Below, piece after piece: positions 15,072 to 23,341 of a DNA stretch of 64,000 nucleotides. The stretch is from Caulobacter sp. 17J80-11. GTDB lineage: Bacteria > Pseudomonadota > Alphaproteobacteria > Caulobacterales > Caulobacteraceae. The stretch is taken from NCBI RefSeq assembly GCF_014349105.1, contig NZ_JACSJI010000001.1, positions 186,001-250,000 on the forward strand, given 5' to 3'. Under the pieces are notes generated by a model that saw nothing but the letters and a program-made list of their open reading frames with translations, was not told where the DNA came from and did no database searches. The position numbers and the translations under genes were made by a program. How positions within the stretch are numbered: the first letter of the stretch is position 1; the number at the start of each line of letters is the position of its first letter.

Positions 15072-15773
15072 CTACGCCAGCACCACGCCGGTGGCCACCG
15101 CTGCAAAGTGCAGGGCCGCCGCCGTCACCACGAAGCCGTGCCAGATCGCGCGGCGGAAGGGCAGGGCGGGGCTGAGGAAAAACACCACGCCCAGGGTGTA
15201 GAGCGCGCCGCCGGCGGCTAGCAGCAGCAGGGCCCGCACGGGCACGTGGGCCAGGGTCGGATAAAGCGCCGCGCCCGCCAGCCAGCCGAAACCCAGATAG
15301 AGCGCGCACCAGATTTTGTCCGGCACGCCCGGCGCCAGCAGCTTGGCGGCCACGCCGCTCAGCGCCACGCCCCAGACGGCGGCGATCATGCCGGCCTCCC
15401 AACCGCCCTCGAACCGCACGGCGGTGAAGGGCGTGTAGGAGCCGGCGATCATCAGGAAGATGGCCGCCTCGTCGAGCCGGCGCAAAACCCGCCGTGCCGG
15501 CGAGGGCCGGGTCAGGTTGTAGAGCGCCGAGAAGGCCAGCATGGCGATGAGGCAGACGGCGTAGACGGCGGTGGCGATCACCAGGCCGATGTCGCCGCGC
15601 ACCAGCGACAGGCCGAACAGCACCAGCCCACCGACTGCTGCGGCTGCGAGACCGATTCCGTGCACCCAGCCGTCGGCCAGCTTCTCGGCCTCGTTCGCGT
15701 AATGCTCGACCAATTCGCTGGCGTCGGCGGCCAGCAGGCGGGCGAAATCGGGAACAGAAATCCTGTGCCTCAT
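15072..15773 (-). CDS. Hemolysin III / TrhA (PAQR-like) family membrane protein
   Basis: 233 aa with seven hydrophobic segments. Family marks are EKLADGWVHGIGL near residue 30, the AGSYTPFTAV loop, and the C-terminal WHGFVVTAAALHFAAV with the His residues that bind metal in PAQR proteins. Members influence membrane energetics or lipid state; haemolysis has been shown only for a few. It lies 19 bp downstream of nothing else and is divergent from phaA. The pha link is positional only. Confidence 0.88.
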   Translation of the reverse strand: MRHRISVPDFARLLAADASELVEHYANEAEKLADGWVHGIGLAAAAVGGLVLFGLSLVRGDIGLVIATAVYAVCLIAMLAFSALYNLTRPSPARRVLRRLDEAAIFLMIAGSYTPFTAVRFEGGWEAGMIAAVWGVALSGVAAKLLAPGVPDKIWCALYLGFGWLAGAALYPTLAHVPVRALLLLAAGGALYTLGVVFFLSPALPFRRAIWHGFVVTAAALHFAAVATGVVLA

Positions 15774-15935
15774 GAGGGAAATCCTGAACGCGATGAGTGG
15801 AATAAAGCGTCAGCGGCAGGCCTGTTCCCGGATGACGACGCGTTCCTCCGCACCGGGAACAATTCCGGAGTTCGTGCGGGATCGCGGCCACAGTGGACCC
15901 GCGGGTGTCGTCGAAAGTTGAGTGACGAACGCTTC

Positions 15936-15961
15936 GCGTTGCGGCATTTTTCGCAGTTGCG
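15936..15961. promoter_or_regulatory. Candidate PhaR operator upstream of phaA
   Basis: Contains GCGTTGCGGCATT, shared exactly with the phaR start region. TTGCG is repeated at 15939 and 15957, with a partly inverted CGCA between them. It lies about 50-70 nt before phaA, in the 235-bp divergent gap shared with the hemolysin III-family gene. The rest of that gap shows no other clear feature. Confidence 0.4.
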
Positions 15962-16008
15962 AAAGGTGTCCGTCTCGCGACGCCGCGAATAATTCGAGGA
16001 ACGTTCCC

Positions 16009-17184
16009 ATGGTCGACGTCGTCATCGCTTCCGCCGCCCGCACGCCGGTGGGCTCGTTCCTGGGGTCGCTGTCCAGCCTGTCGGGCAGCGCGCTGGGCGC
16101 CGTCGCCATCCGCGCTGCGCTGCAGCGCGCCGGCGTCGACGCCAAGGAGGTCGACGAGGTGATCCTGGGCCAGGTGCTGCAGGCCGGCGCCGGCCAGGGG
16201 CCGGCCCGCCAGGCCTCGATCGCCGCGGGCATTCCGGTCGAGAGCCCGGCCTGGAGCCTCAACCAGCTGTGCGGTTCGGGCCTGCGCGCCGTGGCGCTGG
16301 GCCTGCAGCAGATCGCGGCCGGCGACGCCAAGGTGGTGGTCGCCGGCGGCCAGGAATCTATGAGCCAGGCGCCTCACGCCCAGCAGCTGCGCGGCGGCCA
16401 GAAGATGGGCGACCTGCAGCTGGTCGACACCATGCTGCGCGACGGCCTGTGGGACGCCTTCCACGGCTATCACATGGGCCAGACCGCCGAGAACATCGCC
16501 GCCCGCTGGCAGATCACCCGCGAGGACCAGGACCGCTTCGCCGTGGCCTCCCAGAACAAGGCCGAGGCCGCCCGCGCCGCCGGCAAGTTCAAGGACGAGA
16601 TCGCGCCGGTGACGGTGAAGGGCCGCAAGGGCGACGTCGTGGTCGAGCAGGACGAGTACATCCGCGAGGGCGCGACCTTCGAGGCCATGCAGGGCCTGAA
16701 GCCGGCCTTCAACAAGGAGGGCTCGGTCACCGCGGCCAACGCCTCCGGGCTGAACGACGGGGCCGCGGCCCTGGTGCTGATGACCGCCGACGAGGCCGCC
16801 CGCCGCGGGATCAAGCCGCTGGCCCGCATCGCGTCGTGGGCTAACGCCGGCGTGGATCCGGAGATCATGGGCACCGGCCCGATCCCGGCCTCGCGCAAGG
16901 CGCTGGAGAAGGCCGGCTGGTCGCTGGGCGACGTCGACCTGATCGAGTCGAACGAGGCCTTCGCGGCCCAGTCGCTGTGCGTCGTTCGCGAGCTGGGCCT
17001 CGACCCGGCCAAGGTGAATGTGAACGGGGGCGCGATCGCCATCGGTCACCCCATCGGCGCCTCAGGCGCGCGCATCCTCACGACGCTACTGTTTGAAATG
17101 CAACGATCTGGCGCGGCCAAGGGTTTGGCCACCCTCTGCGTCGGCGGCGGCATGGGCGTCGCCATGTGCGTCGAGCGGGTTTGA
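16009..17184 (+). CDS. phaA: Acetyl-CoA acetyltransferase (beta-ketothiolase)
   Basis: 391 aa thiolase that condenses two acetyl-CoA to acetoacetyl-CoA, the first step of PHB synthesis. Active-site Cys is in [12 protein letters not shown] near residue 88. The second-half motifs [17 protein letters not shown] (His) and [14 protein letters not shown] (second Cys) are complete. CGAGGAACG gives a strong ribosome site before ATG 16009. phaB follows after 102 bp. A degradative thiolase cannot be excluded by sequence alone, but the phaB and phaR neighbours favour PHB synthesis. Confidence 0.95.
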   Translation: MVDVVIASAARTPVGSFLGSLSSLSGSALGAVAIRAALQRAGVDAKEVDEVILGQVLQAGAGQGPARQASIAAGIPVESPAWSLNQLCGSGLRAVALGLQQIAAGDAKVVVAGGQESMSQAPHAQQLRGGQKMGDLQLVDTMLRDGLWDAFHGYHMGQTAENIAARWQITREDQDRFAVASQNKAEAARAAGKFKDEIAPVTVKGRKGDVVVEQDEYIREGATFEAMQGLKPAFNKEGSVTAANASGLNDGAAALVLMTADEAARRGIKPLARIASWANAGVDPEIMGTGPIPASRKALEKAGWSLGDVDLIESNEAFAAQSLCVVRELGLDPAKVNVNGGAIAIGHPIGASGARILTTLLFEMQRSGAAKGLATLCVGGGMGVAMCVERV

Positions 17185-17286
17185 CGCCTCCGTCCACGCC
17201 ACTAAAGATGCAGCCGGTCGCGTGAAGGTCGCCAGAAGACCGAAACCGTAAGAGTTCGGCGACGGGACGGAATCAAAGGGGACGGC

Positions 17287-18012
17287 ATGCAACGCGTGGC
17301 GATGGTCACCGGCGGTACGCGCGGGATCGGTCGGGCTATTTGTGAACGGCTGAAGGCGGACGGCTTCAAGGTGGCGGCGGGCTACTCCGGCAACGAGGAG
17401 GCGGCCCAGGCCTGCGCTCGCGAGCTGGGCGTGATGGTGGTGAAGGGCAATGTCGGCCAGTTCGACGACTGCGCCCGCGCCGTCGCGTCGGTCGAGGCCG
17501 AGCTGGGCCCGGTCGACGTGCTGGTCAACAACGCCGGCATCACGCGCGACGGCTTCTTCCACAAGATGACCCCGCAGCAGTGGTACGAGGTCATCCGCGT
17601 CAATATGGACAGCGTGTTCAATATGACGCGCCAGGTGATCGAGGGCATGCGCGAGCGCGGCTACGGCCGCATCGTCAACATCTCCTCGATCAACGGCCAG
17701 AAGGGCCAGGTCGGCCAGACCAACTATTCGGCCGCCAAGGCCGGCATGATCGGCTTCACCAAGGCCCTGGCGCTCGAGAACGCCAAGAAGGGCATCACGG
17801 TCAACTGCATCGCGCCGGGCTATATCGACACCGAAATGGTGGCTTCCGTGCCACAGAACGTGCTCGATCAGATCATCGGCCAGATCCCGGTCGGACGCCT
17901 CGGCCGCGGCGACGAGATCGCCGACATGGTCTCGTTCCTGGCCGGAGAACGCGCCGGCTACGTCACGGGTGCGACGTTGTCGCTCAACGGCGGCCAGTAC
18001 ATGGTCGGCTGA
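17287..18012 (+). CDS. phaB: Acetoacetyl-CoA reductase
   Basis: 241 aa SDR enzyme reducing acetoacetyl-CoA to (R)-3-hydroxybutyryl-CoA with NADPH. It has TGGTRGIG for the cofactor, NNAG, catalytic Ser in NISSINGQKGQVGQ, and YSAAKAG with Tyr and Lys. The segment GQKGQVGQTNYSAAKAG is characteristic of PhaB. Start is ATG 17287, with AAAGGGGAC upstream. PHA synthase itself (phaC) is not in this window. Confidence 0.95.
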   Translation: MQRVAMVTGGTRGIGRAICERLKADGFKVAAGYSGNEEAAQACARELGVMVVKGNVGQFDDCARAVASVEAELGPVDVLVNNAGITRDGFFHKMTPQQWYEVIRVNMDSVFNMTRQVIEGMRERGYGRIVNISSINGQKGQVGQTNYSAAKAGMIGFTKALALENAKKGITVNCIAPGYIDTEMVASVPQNVLDQIIGQIPVGRLGRGDEIADMVSFLAGERAGYVTGATLSLNGGQYMVG

Positions 18013-18064
18013 GCTGGAACCGCTCGCCCAAAATCCGCCCCGGTCGCAGTACATCTGCCGAGAC

Positions 18065-18838
18065 ATGTCTCTTCGCGTTCGGGTCCAGCCGGCGGTATCG
18101 GCCTTGCTCCTCGCCGCCGCATGTGCGTGCCTAGCCACGCCGTGCGCGGCGGGACCCGACACGCTGCGCGAAGCCCTGTTCGGTTCGAAGTCGGAAGACG
18201 GGCGCGAGCATCGGCATGATCCGGTGGTGGCCCGCTACACGGCGGAAACCGGGGCGACCTTCATCCTCGACCGCACCCAGCGGCGCGCCCTGCTGAAGTA
18301 CGACCGGTCCGGCGAGATCTGGGCCCTGCAGGCGGCGCCGGCCCCGCGCGGCGACACCATCTTCAAGAACGACATCGGCCAGCCGGTGCTGCGCGCCACG
18401 CGGCTGGGCGGCCTGACCCTGTTCACCCGCGACGCGCCGACCGGGGTGCCGGTGGCCGTGGCCGGCGAGGCCCCGGCCTTCGTGGTGCCGGCCATGACGC
18501 CCCAGGCCCTGGTCCAGCACCTGGCGCGGGCCAGCGGGCGGGCCAGCAAGGCGGCCAAGCGGCTGGTGCCGTTCCGCGCCTCCGACGTCCCCGCCGGGGC
18601 CGAGTTCGTGGTCGCCGACGCGGCCAACCTGGCGGCCGAAGCCATCACTCGCCTGGCCGCTTCCAACAGCGGGCGCCGCCTGGTCGACGAGATCAAGGGC
18701 GTGCGCATCACCGTCGGCCGCCGCCCCGACGTGCGTCTCGACGACGGCCTGCTGCGAATCGTGGTCGCCCCCAAGGACGGCGTGGCGGGGCGCCCGTCGT
18801 CCCTGCGCATCGTCCACGCGGTCGCCTCCGCCGGGTAG
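18065..18838 (+). CDS. Secreted DUF4908-like protein
   Basis: 257 aa. Signal peptide at residues 1-30 (VQPAVSALLLAAACACLATP). The mature protein has a conserved-looking core, EALFGSKSEDGREHRHDPVVARYT and GATFILDRTQRRALLKYDRS, that I associate with DUF4908 of Caulobacterales. The middle part resembles a beta-rich domain and function is unknown. It begins 52 bp after phaB. Its stop codon lies inside an intergenic dyad repeat (18838-18946). Confidence 0.7.
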   Translation: MSLRVRVQPAVSALLLAAACACLATPCAAGPDTLREALFGSKSEDGREHRHDPVVARYTAETGATFILDRTQRRALLKYDRSGEIWALQAAPAPRGDTIFKNDIGQPVLRATRLGGLTLFTRDAPTGVPVAVAGEAPAFVVPAMTPQALVQHLARASGRASKAAKRLVPFRASDVPAGAEFVVADAANLAAEAITRLAASNSGRRLVDEIKGVRITVGRRPDVRLDDGLLRIVVAPKDGVAGRPSSLRIVHAVASAG

Positions 18839-18946
18839 AGCGCGATAGCCGAAAGTGGACGCCGCTTTCGGCGGCGATCGCGCTCAAGATCTAGCAATCC
18901 AGAGCCTTCTTACCCGTTTCGAATCCATTCGAAACGGAAAGGCTCT
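18838..18946. repeat. Composite two-hairpin intergenic repeat, copy 1
   Basis: The first dyad pairs GAGCGCGAT (18838-18846) with ATCGCGCTC (18877-18885). The second pairs AGAGCCTT (18901-18908) with AAGGCTCT (18939-18946), with an inner stem CGTTTCGAAT/ATTCGAAACG. A GANTC (CcrM) site is at 18921-18925. A second, clearly homologous copy is at 58593-58705. Intergenic repeats of this type are known from Caulobacter and other alphaproteobacteria. Confidence 0.8.
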
Positions 18947-18963
18947 GACGCCGGCCCTCACTC

Positions 18964-19692
18964 TCAACCCTTGAACGCGTCCTTCGCGGCCCGCCGCTCG
19001 GCGAAGTCGTGCGCGTCGCGCGCCCGCAGGAAGGGATTGGTCGCCTTTTCCTGGCCCACCGTGGTCGGCACGGTCGGCTCGCCGCGTTCGCGCGCGGCGA
19101 ACACCGCCTCCGCCCGCGCGCGCACCGCCGGCGCGTCGTCGACGGCCAGGGCGAAGCGGGCGTTGGCGGCGGTGTATTCGTGGGCGCAATACAGTCGCAC
19201 GTCGTCGGCCAGGCCGGCCAGCCGGTTCAGGCTCTCCCACATCTGCTCGGCCGTCCCCTCGAACAGCCGCCCGCAGCCCATGGCGAAGACGGTGTCGCCG
19301 ACGAAGGCGACCGAATTCTCGGGGCTGAAATAGACGATGTGGCCCAAGGTGTGGCCCGGCGTCGCGACGACCTCCAGCCGCGTCTCGCCAAGCCAGACCG
19401 TGTCGCCGTCGCCGACCTTCCGATCCAGCGGGGCGATGCGGGTCACTTCCTCGGGGCCGACGATCTCGCAACCGGTGGCTTCCTTCAGGCGCGCGTTGCC
19501 GCCGGCGTGGTCCGGGTGCCAGTGGGTGTTGAGGATCAGGTCCAGCCGGCCCCAGCCGCTGGCCTCCAGCTCGCGCAGGATCGCCTCGGCGTCGGGCGTG
19601 TCGACGCACGCGACCTTTCCGCTGGCGGCGTCGCGGATCAGGAAGCCGTAATTGTCCTGCAGGCAGGGGAATTGCCGGATCTCGAGCGCCAT
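18964..19692 (-). CDS. gloB: Hydroxyacylglutathione hydrolase (glyoxalase II)
   Basis: 242 aa metallo-beta-lactamase-fold enzyme that hydrolyses S-lactoylglutathione to D-lactate and glutathione. Metal-binding THWHPDHAGGN, GHTLGHIVY, FVGDTVFAMGCGRLFEG and YCAHEYTAANARFA are all intact, and the last two are specific to GloB. ATG 19692 has AAGGAGGG 8 nt upstream. The frame continues upstream, but no start there would be better. It is divergent from the methyltransferase gene at 19762, a pairing often seen in alphaproteobacteria. Confidence 0.95.
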   Translation of the reverse strand: MALEIRQFPCLQDNYGFLIRDAASGKVACVDTPDAEAILRELEASGWGRLDLILNTHWHPDHAGGNARLKEATGCEIVGPEEVTRIAPLDRKVGDGDTVWLGETRLEVVATPGHTLGHIVYFSPENSVAFVGDTVFAMGCGRLFEGTAEQMWESLNRLAGLADDVRLYCAHEYTAANARFALAVDDAPAVRARAEAVFAARERGEPTVPTTVGQEKATNPFLRARDAHDFAERRAAKDAFKG

Positions 19693-19761
19693 GGACGCAA
19701 ACCCTCCTTCGGCCGGAGCCCGGCCTGCCTTATATGTGCAAGAGAGCGCGAGGGATAAGTC

Positions 19762-20535
19762 ATGCGTCGCGACGTGCTGGACCTGCGCGAATTCTACGCC
19801 CAGCCCCTGGGCGCGGTCGTGCGTGACGCGATCGGGCGCAAGCTCGCCGAGGCGTGGGGCCCGGCCTCGGGCCTCGACGTGCTGGGCCTGGGCTACGCCA
19901 CGCCCTTCCTCGACCGCTTTCCCGCCGCGCGCCGCACCGTCGCCGCCATGCCGGCCGCGCAAGGGGTGGAGAGCTGGCCCGCCCAGGGCCGCAATCGCGC
20001 CGCCCTGGTGGACGAGGCCGCCTTGCCGTTCGCCAACGCCCTGTTCGACCGCGTTCTGATCGTGCACGGCCTGGAGGAGACCGACGAGCCCGCCGCCCTG
20101 CTGGGCGAGGTCGGCCGGGTGATGGCCCCCTCGGGCCGGATGATCGTGGCCGCCGCGGCGCGCGGCGGGCTGTGGTCGCGGGCCGAACGCACCCCCTTCG
20201 GAGCCGGCCGTCCCTTCACCCGCCGCCAGCTTGAGGAGCTGGTGCGCGAGGCCGACCTGGAGCCGGTGGCCTGGAACCAGGCGCTGTACGTTCCCCCGTT
20301 CCGCCTTTTCACCGGTTGGGCCGAGGGCTTCGAGCAGGTCGGCTCCAAGGTCTGGCCGGGCGTGGCCGGGGTGATCCTGCTGGAGGCGGTGAAGCGCACC
20401 TTCGCGGTGAAGCCCAAGCGCGCCCGCGCCCGCCTGGTCGCGCCGATCCCCGGCGTCCTGGCGCCCGCGCCCACCCCCGTGCCGGCCGGCATGACGCGGC
20501 GCAAGCGCCTGGATCGCAGGTCCGATCAGGCCTAG
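19762..20535 (+). CDS. Class I SAM-dependent methyltransferase
   Basis: 257 aa. The N-terminal half is a Rossmann-type methyltransferase: DVLGLGYATPFLDRF replaces the SAM-binding glycine loop, followed by DEAALPFANALFDRVLIVHGLE (motif III) and GRVMAPSGRMIV. The glycine motif is GLGYA, slightly unusual. The C-terminal tail is Pro/Ala/Arg-rich. The substrate is unknown. It shares a 69-bp divergent promoter region with gloB. Confidence 0.78.
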   Translation: MRRDVLDLREFYAQPLGAVVRDAIGRKLAEAWGPASGLDVLGLGYATPFLDRFPAARRTVAAMPAAQGVESWPAQGRNRAALVDEAALPFANALFDRVLIVHGLEETDEPAALLGEVGRVMAPSGRMIVAAAARGGLWSRAERTPFGAGRPFTRRQLEELVREADLEPVAWNQALYVPPFRLFTGWAEGFEQVGSKVWPGVAGVILLEAVKRTFAVKPKRARARLVAPIPGVLAPAPTPVPAGMTRRKRLDRRSDQA

Positions 20536-20547
20536 GGCGGCGAGCTG

Positions 20548-20582
20548 CTTCGAAGGTTTCCATTCGCGGCGGGAAGGCTCTA
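20548..20582. repeat. Possible decayed half of the composite intergenic repeat
   Basis: The sequence contains TTCGAAGG, CCATTCG and GGGAAGGCTCTAG, matching the second-hairpin end of the repeats at 18838 and 58593. The left arm has lost its complementarity. It fits in the 59-bp gap between the methyltransferase and the phosphatase. Similarity is short, so chance remains possible. Confidence 0.35.
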
Positions 20583-20594
20583 GTTTCCGGCCGC

Positions 20595-21107
20595 ATGGAC
20601 CGCCTTATTCTGTTTCGACACGCCAAGGCCGAGCGCACGGCGCCCAGCGGCGACGACCACGACCGCTCGCTCACCGAGCGCGGGCGTGAGGACGCCCGCC
20701 TGATGGGCCAGGTGCTGGCCGACGCGGGCGTGAAGCCCGACCTCGCCCTGGTTTCCGACGCCCAGCGCACCCGGCAGACCTGGACCGAAGCCGCCCGCGC
20801 CTTCGACGGCGTGGCGCTGCGCCTGGAGAGCCGCCTCTACAACGCCGGCACGCAGGCCCTGCGCGCCGCCGTCGAGGAGGTCGAGGATCAGGCCGCCACC
20901 GTCGTGCTGGTCGGCCACAACCCCGGCATCCATTCCCTGGCGGTCGAACTGCTGGTCGAAGGCGGCGCCGCGCCGTCGACGATCGAGAAGCTGCGCTCGA
21001 AATTCCCGACCGCCACGGCCGCGGTGTTCACGGTCGACGCCGCCGGACGGGCCGCTTACGACGGCCTCTACCTGGCCAAGGACCACGGCGGGGGAGGCGA
21101 GGAATGA
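20595..21107 (+). CDS. SixA-type histidine phosphatase
   Basis: 170 aa histidine-phosphatase superfamily protein. LFRHAKAE carries the catalytic RHG-like motif (here RHA, as in SixA), Arg and second His are in SDAQRTRQTW and LVGHNPGIH. SixA proteins remove phosphate from phosphohistidine, for example on HPt domains, so a link to the window's hybrid kinases is possible but unproven. The stop overlaps the pyrD start (ATGA at 21104-21107), indicating coupled translation. Confidence 0.85.
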   Translation: MDRLILFRHAKAERTAPSGDDHDRSLTERGREDARLMGQVLADAGVKPDLALVSDAQRTRQTWTEAARAFDGVALRLESRLYNAGTQALRAAVEEVEDQAATVVLVGHNPGIHSLAVELLVEGGAAPSTIEKLRSKFPTATAAVFTVDAAGRAAYDGLYLAKDHGGGGEE

Positions 21108-22165
21108 GCGCCGACCTGCACGGACTGGCCACCGGCCTGCTGCGCCGCTTCGACCCGGAAGAAGCCCACAAGCTGGCGATCACCGGCCTGAAGCTCGGCC
21201 TCGGCCCCCGCCAGGACGGTCCGGACGATCCGTCCCTGGCGGTCGAGCTCGCCGGCCTGCGTCTGCCCAACTGCGTCGGCCTGGCGGCCGGCTTCGACAA
21301 GAACGCCGAGGTTGCGGACGCCATGCTGGCGGCGGGCTTCGGCTTCGTCGAGTGCGGCACGGTCACGCCGCTGGCCCAGGCCGGCAACCCGAAGCCGCGC
21401 CTGTTCCGCCTGACCGAGGACCGGGCGGTGATCAACCGCATGGGCTTCAACAACGAGGGTCTGGAGCCCTTCGCCCACCGGCTGGCGCGGCGCGAGCGCG
21501 TGCGCGGCGTGGTCGGGGCCAATATCGGCGCCAACAAGGATTCCGAAGACCGCATCGGCGACTACGTCACCGGCCTGAGCCGGCTGTGGGGCCTGTCGGA
21601 CTACTTCACCGCAAACATCTCCTCGCCGAACACGCCGGGCCTGCGCTCGCTGCAGACCCGCGCCGCCCTGGACGAGCTCCTGGGCCGTCTGGCCGAGGCG
21701 CGGACCGCCCTGGCGGCGGACGGGACGGACTATCCGCTGTTCCTGAAGGTCGCGCCGGATCTGGTGGACGCAGAGGTCGGCGACATCGTCGAGGCCTGCG
21801 TCGCGCACGGTCTGGACGGGATCATCGTCTCCAACACCACGATCGCCCGGCCCGAGACCCTGCGTTCCGCCCAGAAGGGCGAGGTCGGCGGCCTGTCCGG
21901 CGCGCCCCTGTTCGAGGCCTCCACCCGCATCCTGCGGCTGTTCCATCAGGCCCACGGCGGCCGGCTGGCCCTGATCGGCGCGGGCGGCATCGCGTCGGGC
22001 GCGGACGCCTACGCCAAGCTGCGCGCCGGCGCCTCGGCCGTGCAGCTGTATTCGGCCCTGGTCTACGAAGGCCCGGGCCTGGTGCAGGCGATCAAGCGCG
22101 ACCTGACCCTGCGCCTGCGGGCGGACGGCTTCACCACCCTGCCCGAGGCGGTCGGGGCGGCCTGA
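21104..22165 (+). CDS. pyrD: Dihydroorotate dehydrogenase (quinone), class 2
   Basis: 353 aa membrane-associated FMN enzyme oxidising dihydroorotate to orotate in pyrimidine synthesis. LPNCVGLAAGFDKNAEV, FGFVECGTVTP, NRMGFNN, ANISSPNTPGLRSLQ (catalytic Ser of class 2) and VSNTTIARP are diagnostic, as is GAGGIASGADAYAKLRAGAS. The N-terminal extension typical of class 2 is present. The start overlaps the phosphatase stop. Confidence 0.96.
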   Translation: MSADLHGLATGLLRRFDPEEAHKLAITGLKLGLGPRQDGPDDPSLAVELAGLRLPNCVGLAAGFDKNAEVADAMLAAGFGFVECGTVTPLAQAGNPKPRLFRLTEDRAVINRMGFNNEGLEPFAHRLARRERVRGVVGANIGANKDSEDRIGDYVTGLSRLWGLSDYFTANISSPNTPGLRSLQTRAALDELLGRLAEARTALAADGTDYPLFLKVAPDLVDAEVGDIVEACVAHGLDGIIVSNTTIARPETLRSAQKGEVGGLSGAPLFEASTRILRLFHQAHGGRLALIGAGGIASGADAYAKLRAGASAVQLYSALVYEGPGLVQAIKRDLTLRLRADGFTTLPEAVGAA

Positions 22166-22176
22166 CCGCTTTCCTG

Positions 22177-23268
22177 TCAGATCACCAGGCTCATGGAGTC
22201 CTGGTGATCGGGCAGGGCGGCGGCGCGCACCAGGCGGCCCTCCAGGCCTTCGCGCAGGAAGCCCGCGATTTCGGTGCAGGCCACCTCGGCGCACGGCACC
22301 AGGCCGGCGAACTCCGGGAAGGCGTGAGGCAGGCCGTCGTAGCAGCGGTAGATCACCGGCACGCCCTTGGATTTCAGCTTGCGGGCGTAGGATTCGCCCT
22401 GGTCGGCCAGCGGATCGAAGCCGGCGGTGACGATCAGGGCCGGGGCGAAGCCGGCGACGTCGGCGCGCAGGGGCGACAGGCGCGGGTCGTTCGGGTCGGC
22501 GTCGGCGCTCAGATACCAGCCCAGCACCCACTTCAACGCCTGCGCCGACAGCGGCCAGGCGTCGGCGTAGGTCTGCATCGACTGACTTTCGTCGGCGATG
22601 TCGACCAGCGGGCAGATCAGCAGCTGCAGGACCGGCTGGGGCTGCCGCTCGGCCTTCAGCGCCGCGCAGATGCCGGCGGCGAAGCCGGCGCCGATCGACT
22701 GGCCGCCGACCGCGGCCAAGCCTGGCGGGCCGCCCAGCCGCTCGGCGTTCTCCAGCGCCCACGCGTAGGCCGCGAAGGCGTCGTCGAAGCCGGCCGGGAA
22801 GCGGTGCTCCGGGGCCAGGCGGTAGGCGGGCGCCAGCACCAGGCACTGGCCGCACTCGGCCAGCCGCGCGCACAGGGCGTGGCTGGTGTCGAGGTCGCCG
22901 ACCACGCCGGCGCCGTCGTGGAAGAACACCAGCACCGGCGCGGCCGGATCCAGCGTCGAGGGGCGGTAGAGCCGCGCCGTCAGGGTCGAGGCCGGACCGT
23001 CGATCATCACCGTCTCGACCCGGACCGTGGTCGGCGCGCGCGGGGCGGCGGTCTCGACCATTTCGGCCCAGGTGGTCCGCGCTTCCTCCGGCGTCACCGA
23101 GGCGATGCCGCGCGGCTTGCGCCAGGCCTTCCACAGGAACTGGAAACGGGGATCCAGCGTGCGGCCGCCGCGCCAGATCACCCCGCCCCCCGACAGGGCG
23201 CGCAACACCGGCGGCGGCAGGGACAGGACGGACTTGAGATACAGGCGCTGAATCGCCGGGTCGGCCAT
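22177..23268 (-). CDS. Alpha/beta hydrolase of the hormone-sensitive-lipase family
   Basis: 363 aa esterase-like protein. The oxyanion motif is HDGAGVVGD (usual form HGGG). The nucleophile motif is GGQSIGAGFA (usual form GDSAGG), and the acid/base motifs are DPLADQGESYA and GLPHAFPEF. The triad Ser-Asp-His is complete. A helical N-terminal cap precedes it. HSL-family enzymes act on short acyl esters; the substrate is unknown. It converges with pyrD, 11 bp apart, and follows the M20 peptidase gene on the same strand after a 73-bp gap. Confidence 0.85.
   Translation of the reverse strand: MADPAIQRLYLKSVLSLPPPVLRALSGGGVIWRGGRTLDPRFQFLWKAWRKPRGIASVTPEEARTTWAEMVETAAPRAPTTVRVETVMIDGPASTLTARLYRPSTLDPAAPVLVFFHDGAGVVGDLDTSHALCARLAECGQCLVLAPAYRLAPEHRFPAGFDDAFAAYAWALENAERLGGPPGLAAVGGQSIGAGFAAGICAALKAERQPQPVLQLLICPLVDIADESQSMQTYADAWPLSAQALKWVLGWYLSADADPNDPRLSPLRADVAGFAPALIVTAGFDPLADQGESYARKLKSKGVPVIYRCYDGLPHAFPEFAGLVPCAEVACTEIAGFLREGLEGRLVRAAALPDHQDSMSLVI
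22180..22209. terminator. Inverted repeat between convergent pyrD and hydrolase genes
   Basis: GATCACCAGG (22180-22189) pairs with CCTGGTGATC (22200-22209) around a 10-nt loop. It lies at the meeting point of pyrD and the hydrolase, inside the last codons of the hydrolase. No T-run is present, so a role in ending pyrD transcription is only suggested. Confidence 0.3.
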
Positions 23269-23341
23269 GGGCTACTCCGCGCGCCGTCCCCCAGGCACGG
23301 CGCAAATGGAGGACACCCTATTCGTTTCCTGGCGGCAAGCG

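Noticed and set aside
15052-17049. Long minus-strand frame across phaA and the hemolysin III-family gene
   Set aside because: A shadow of phaA; its protein has no domain.
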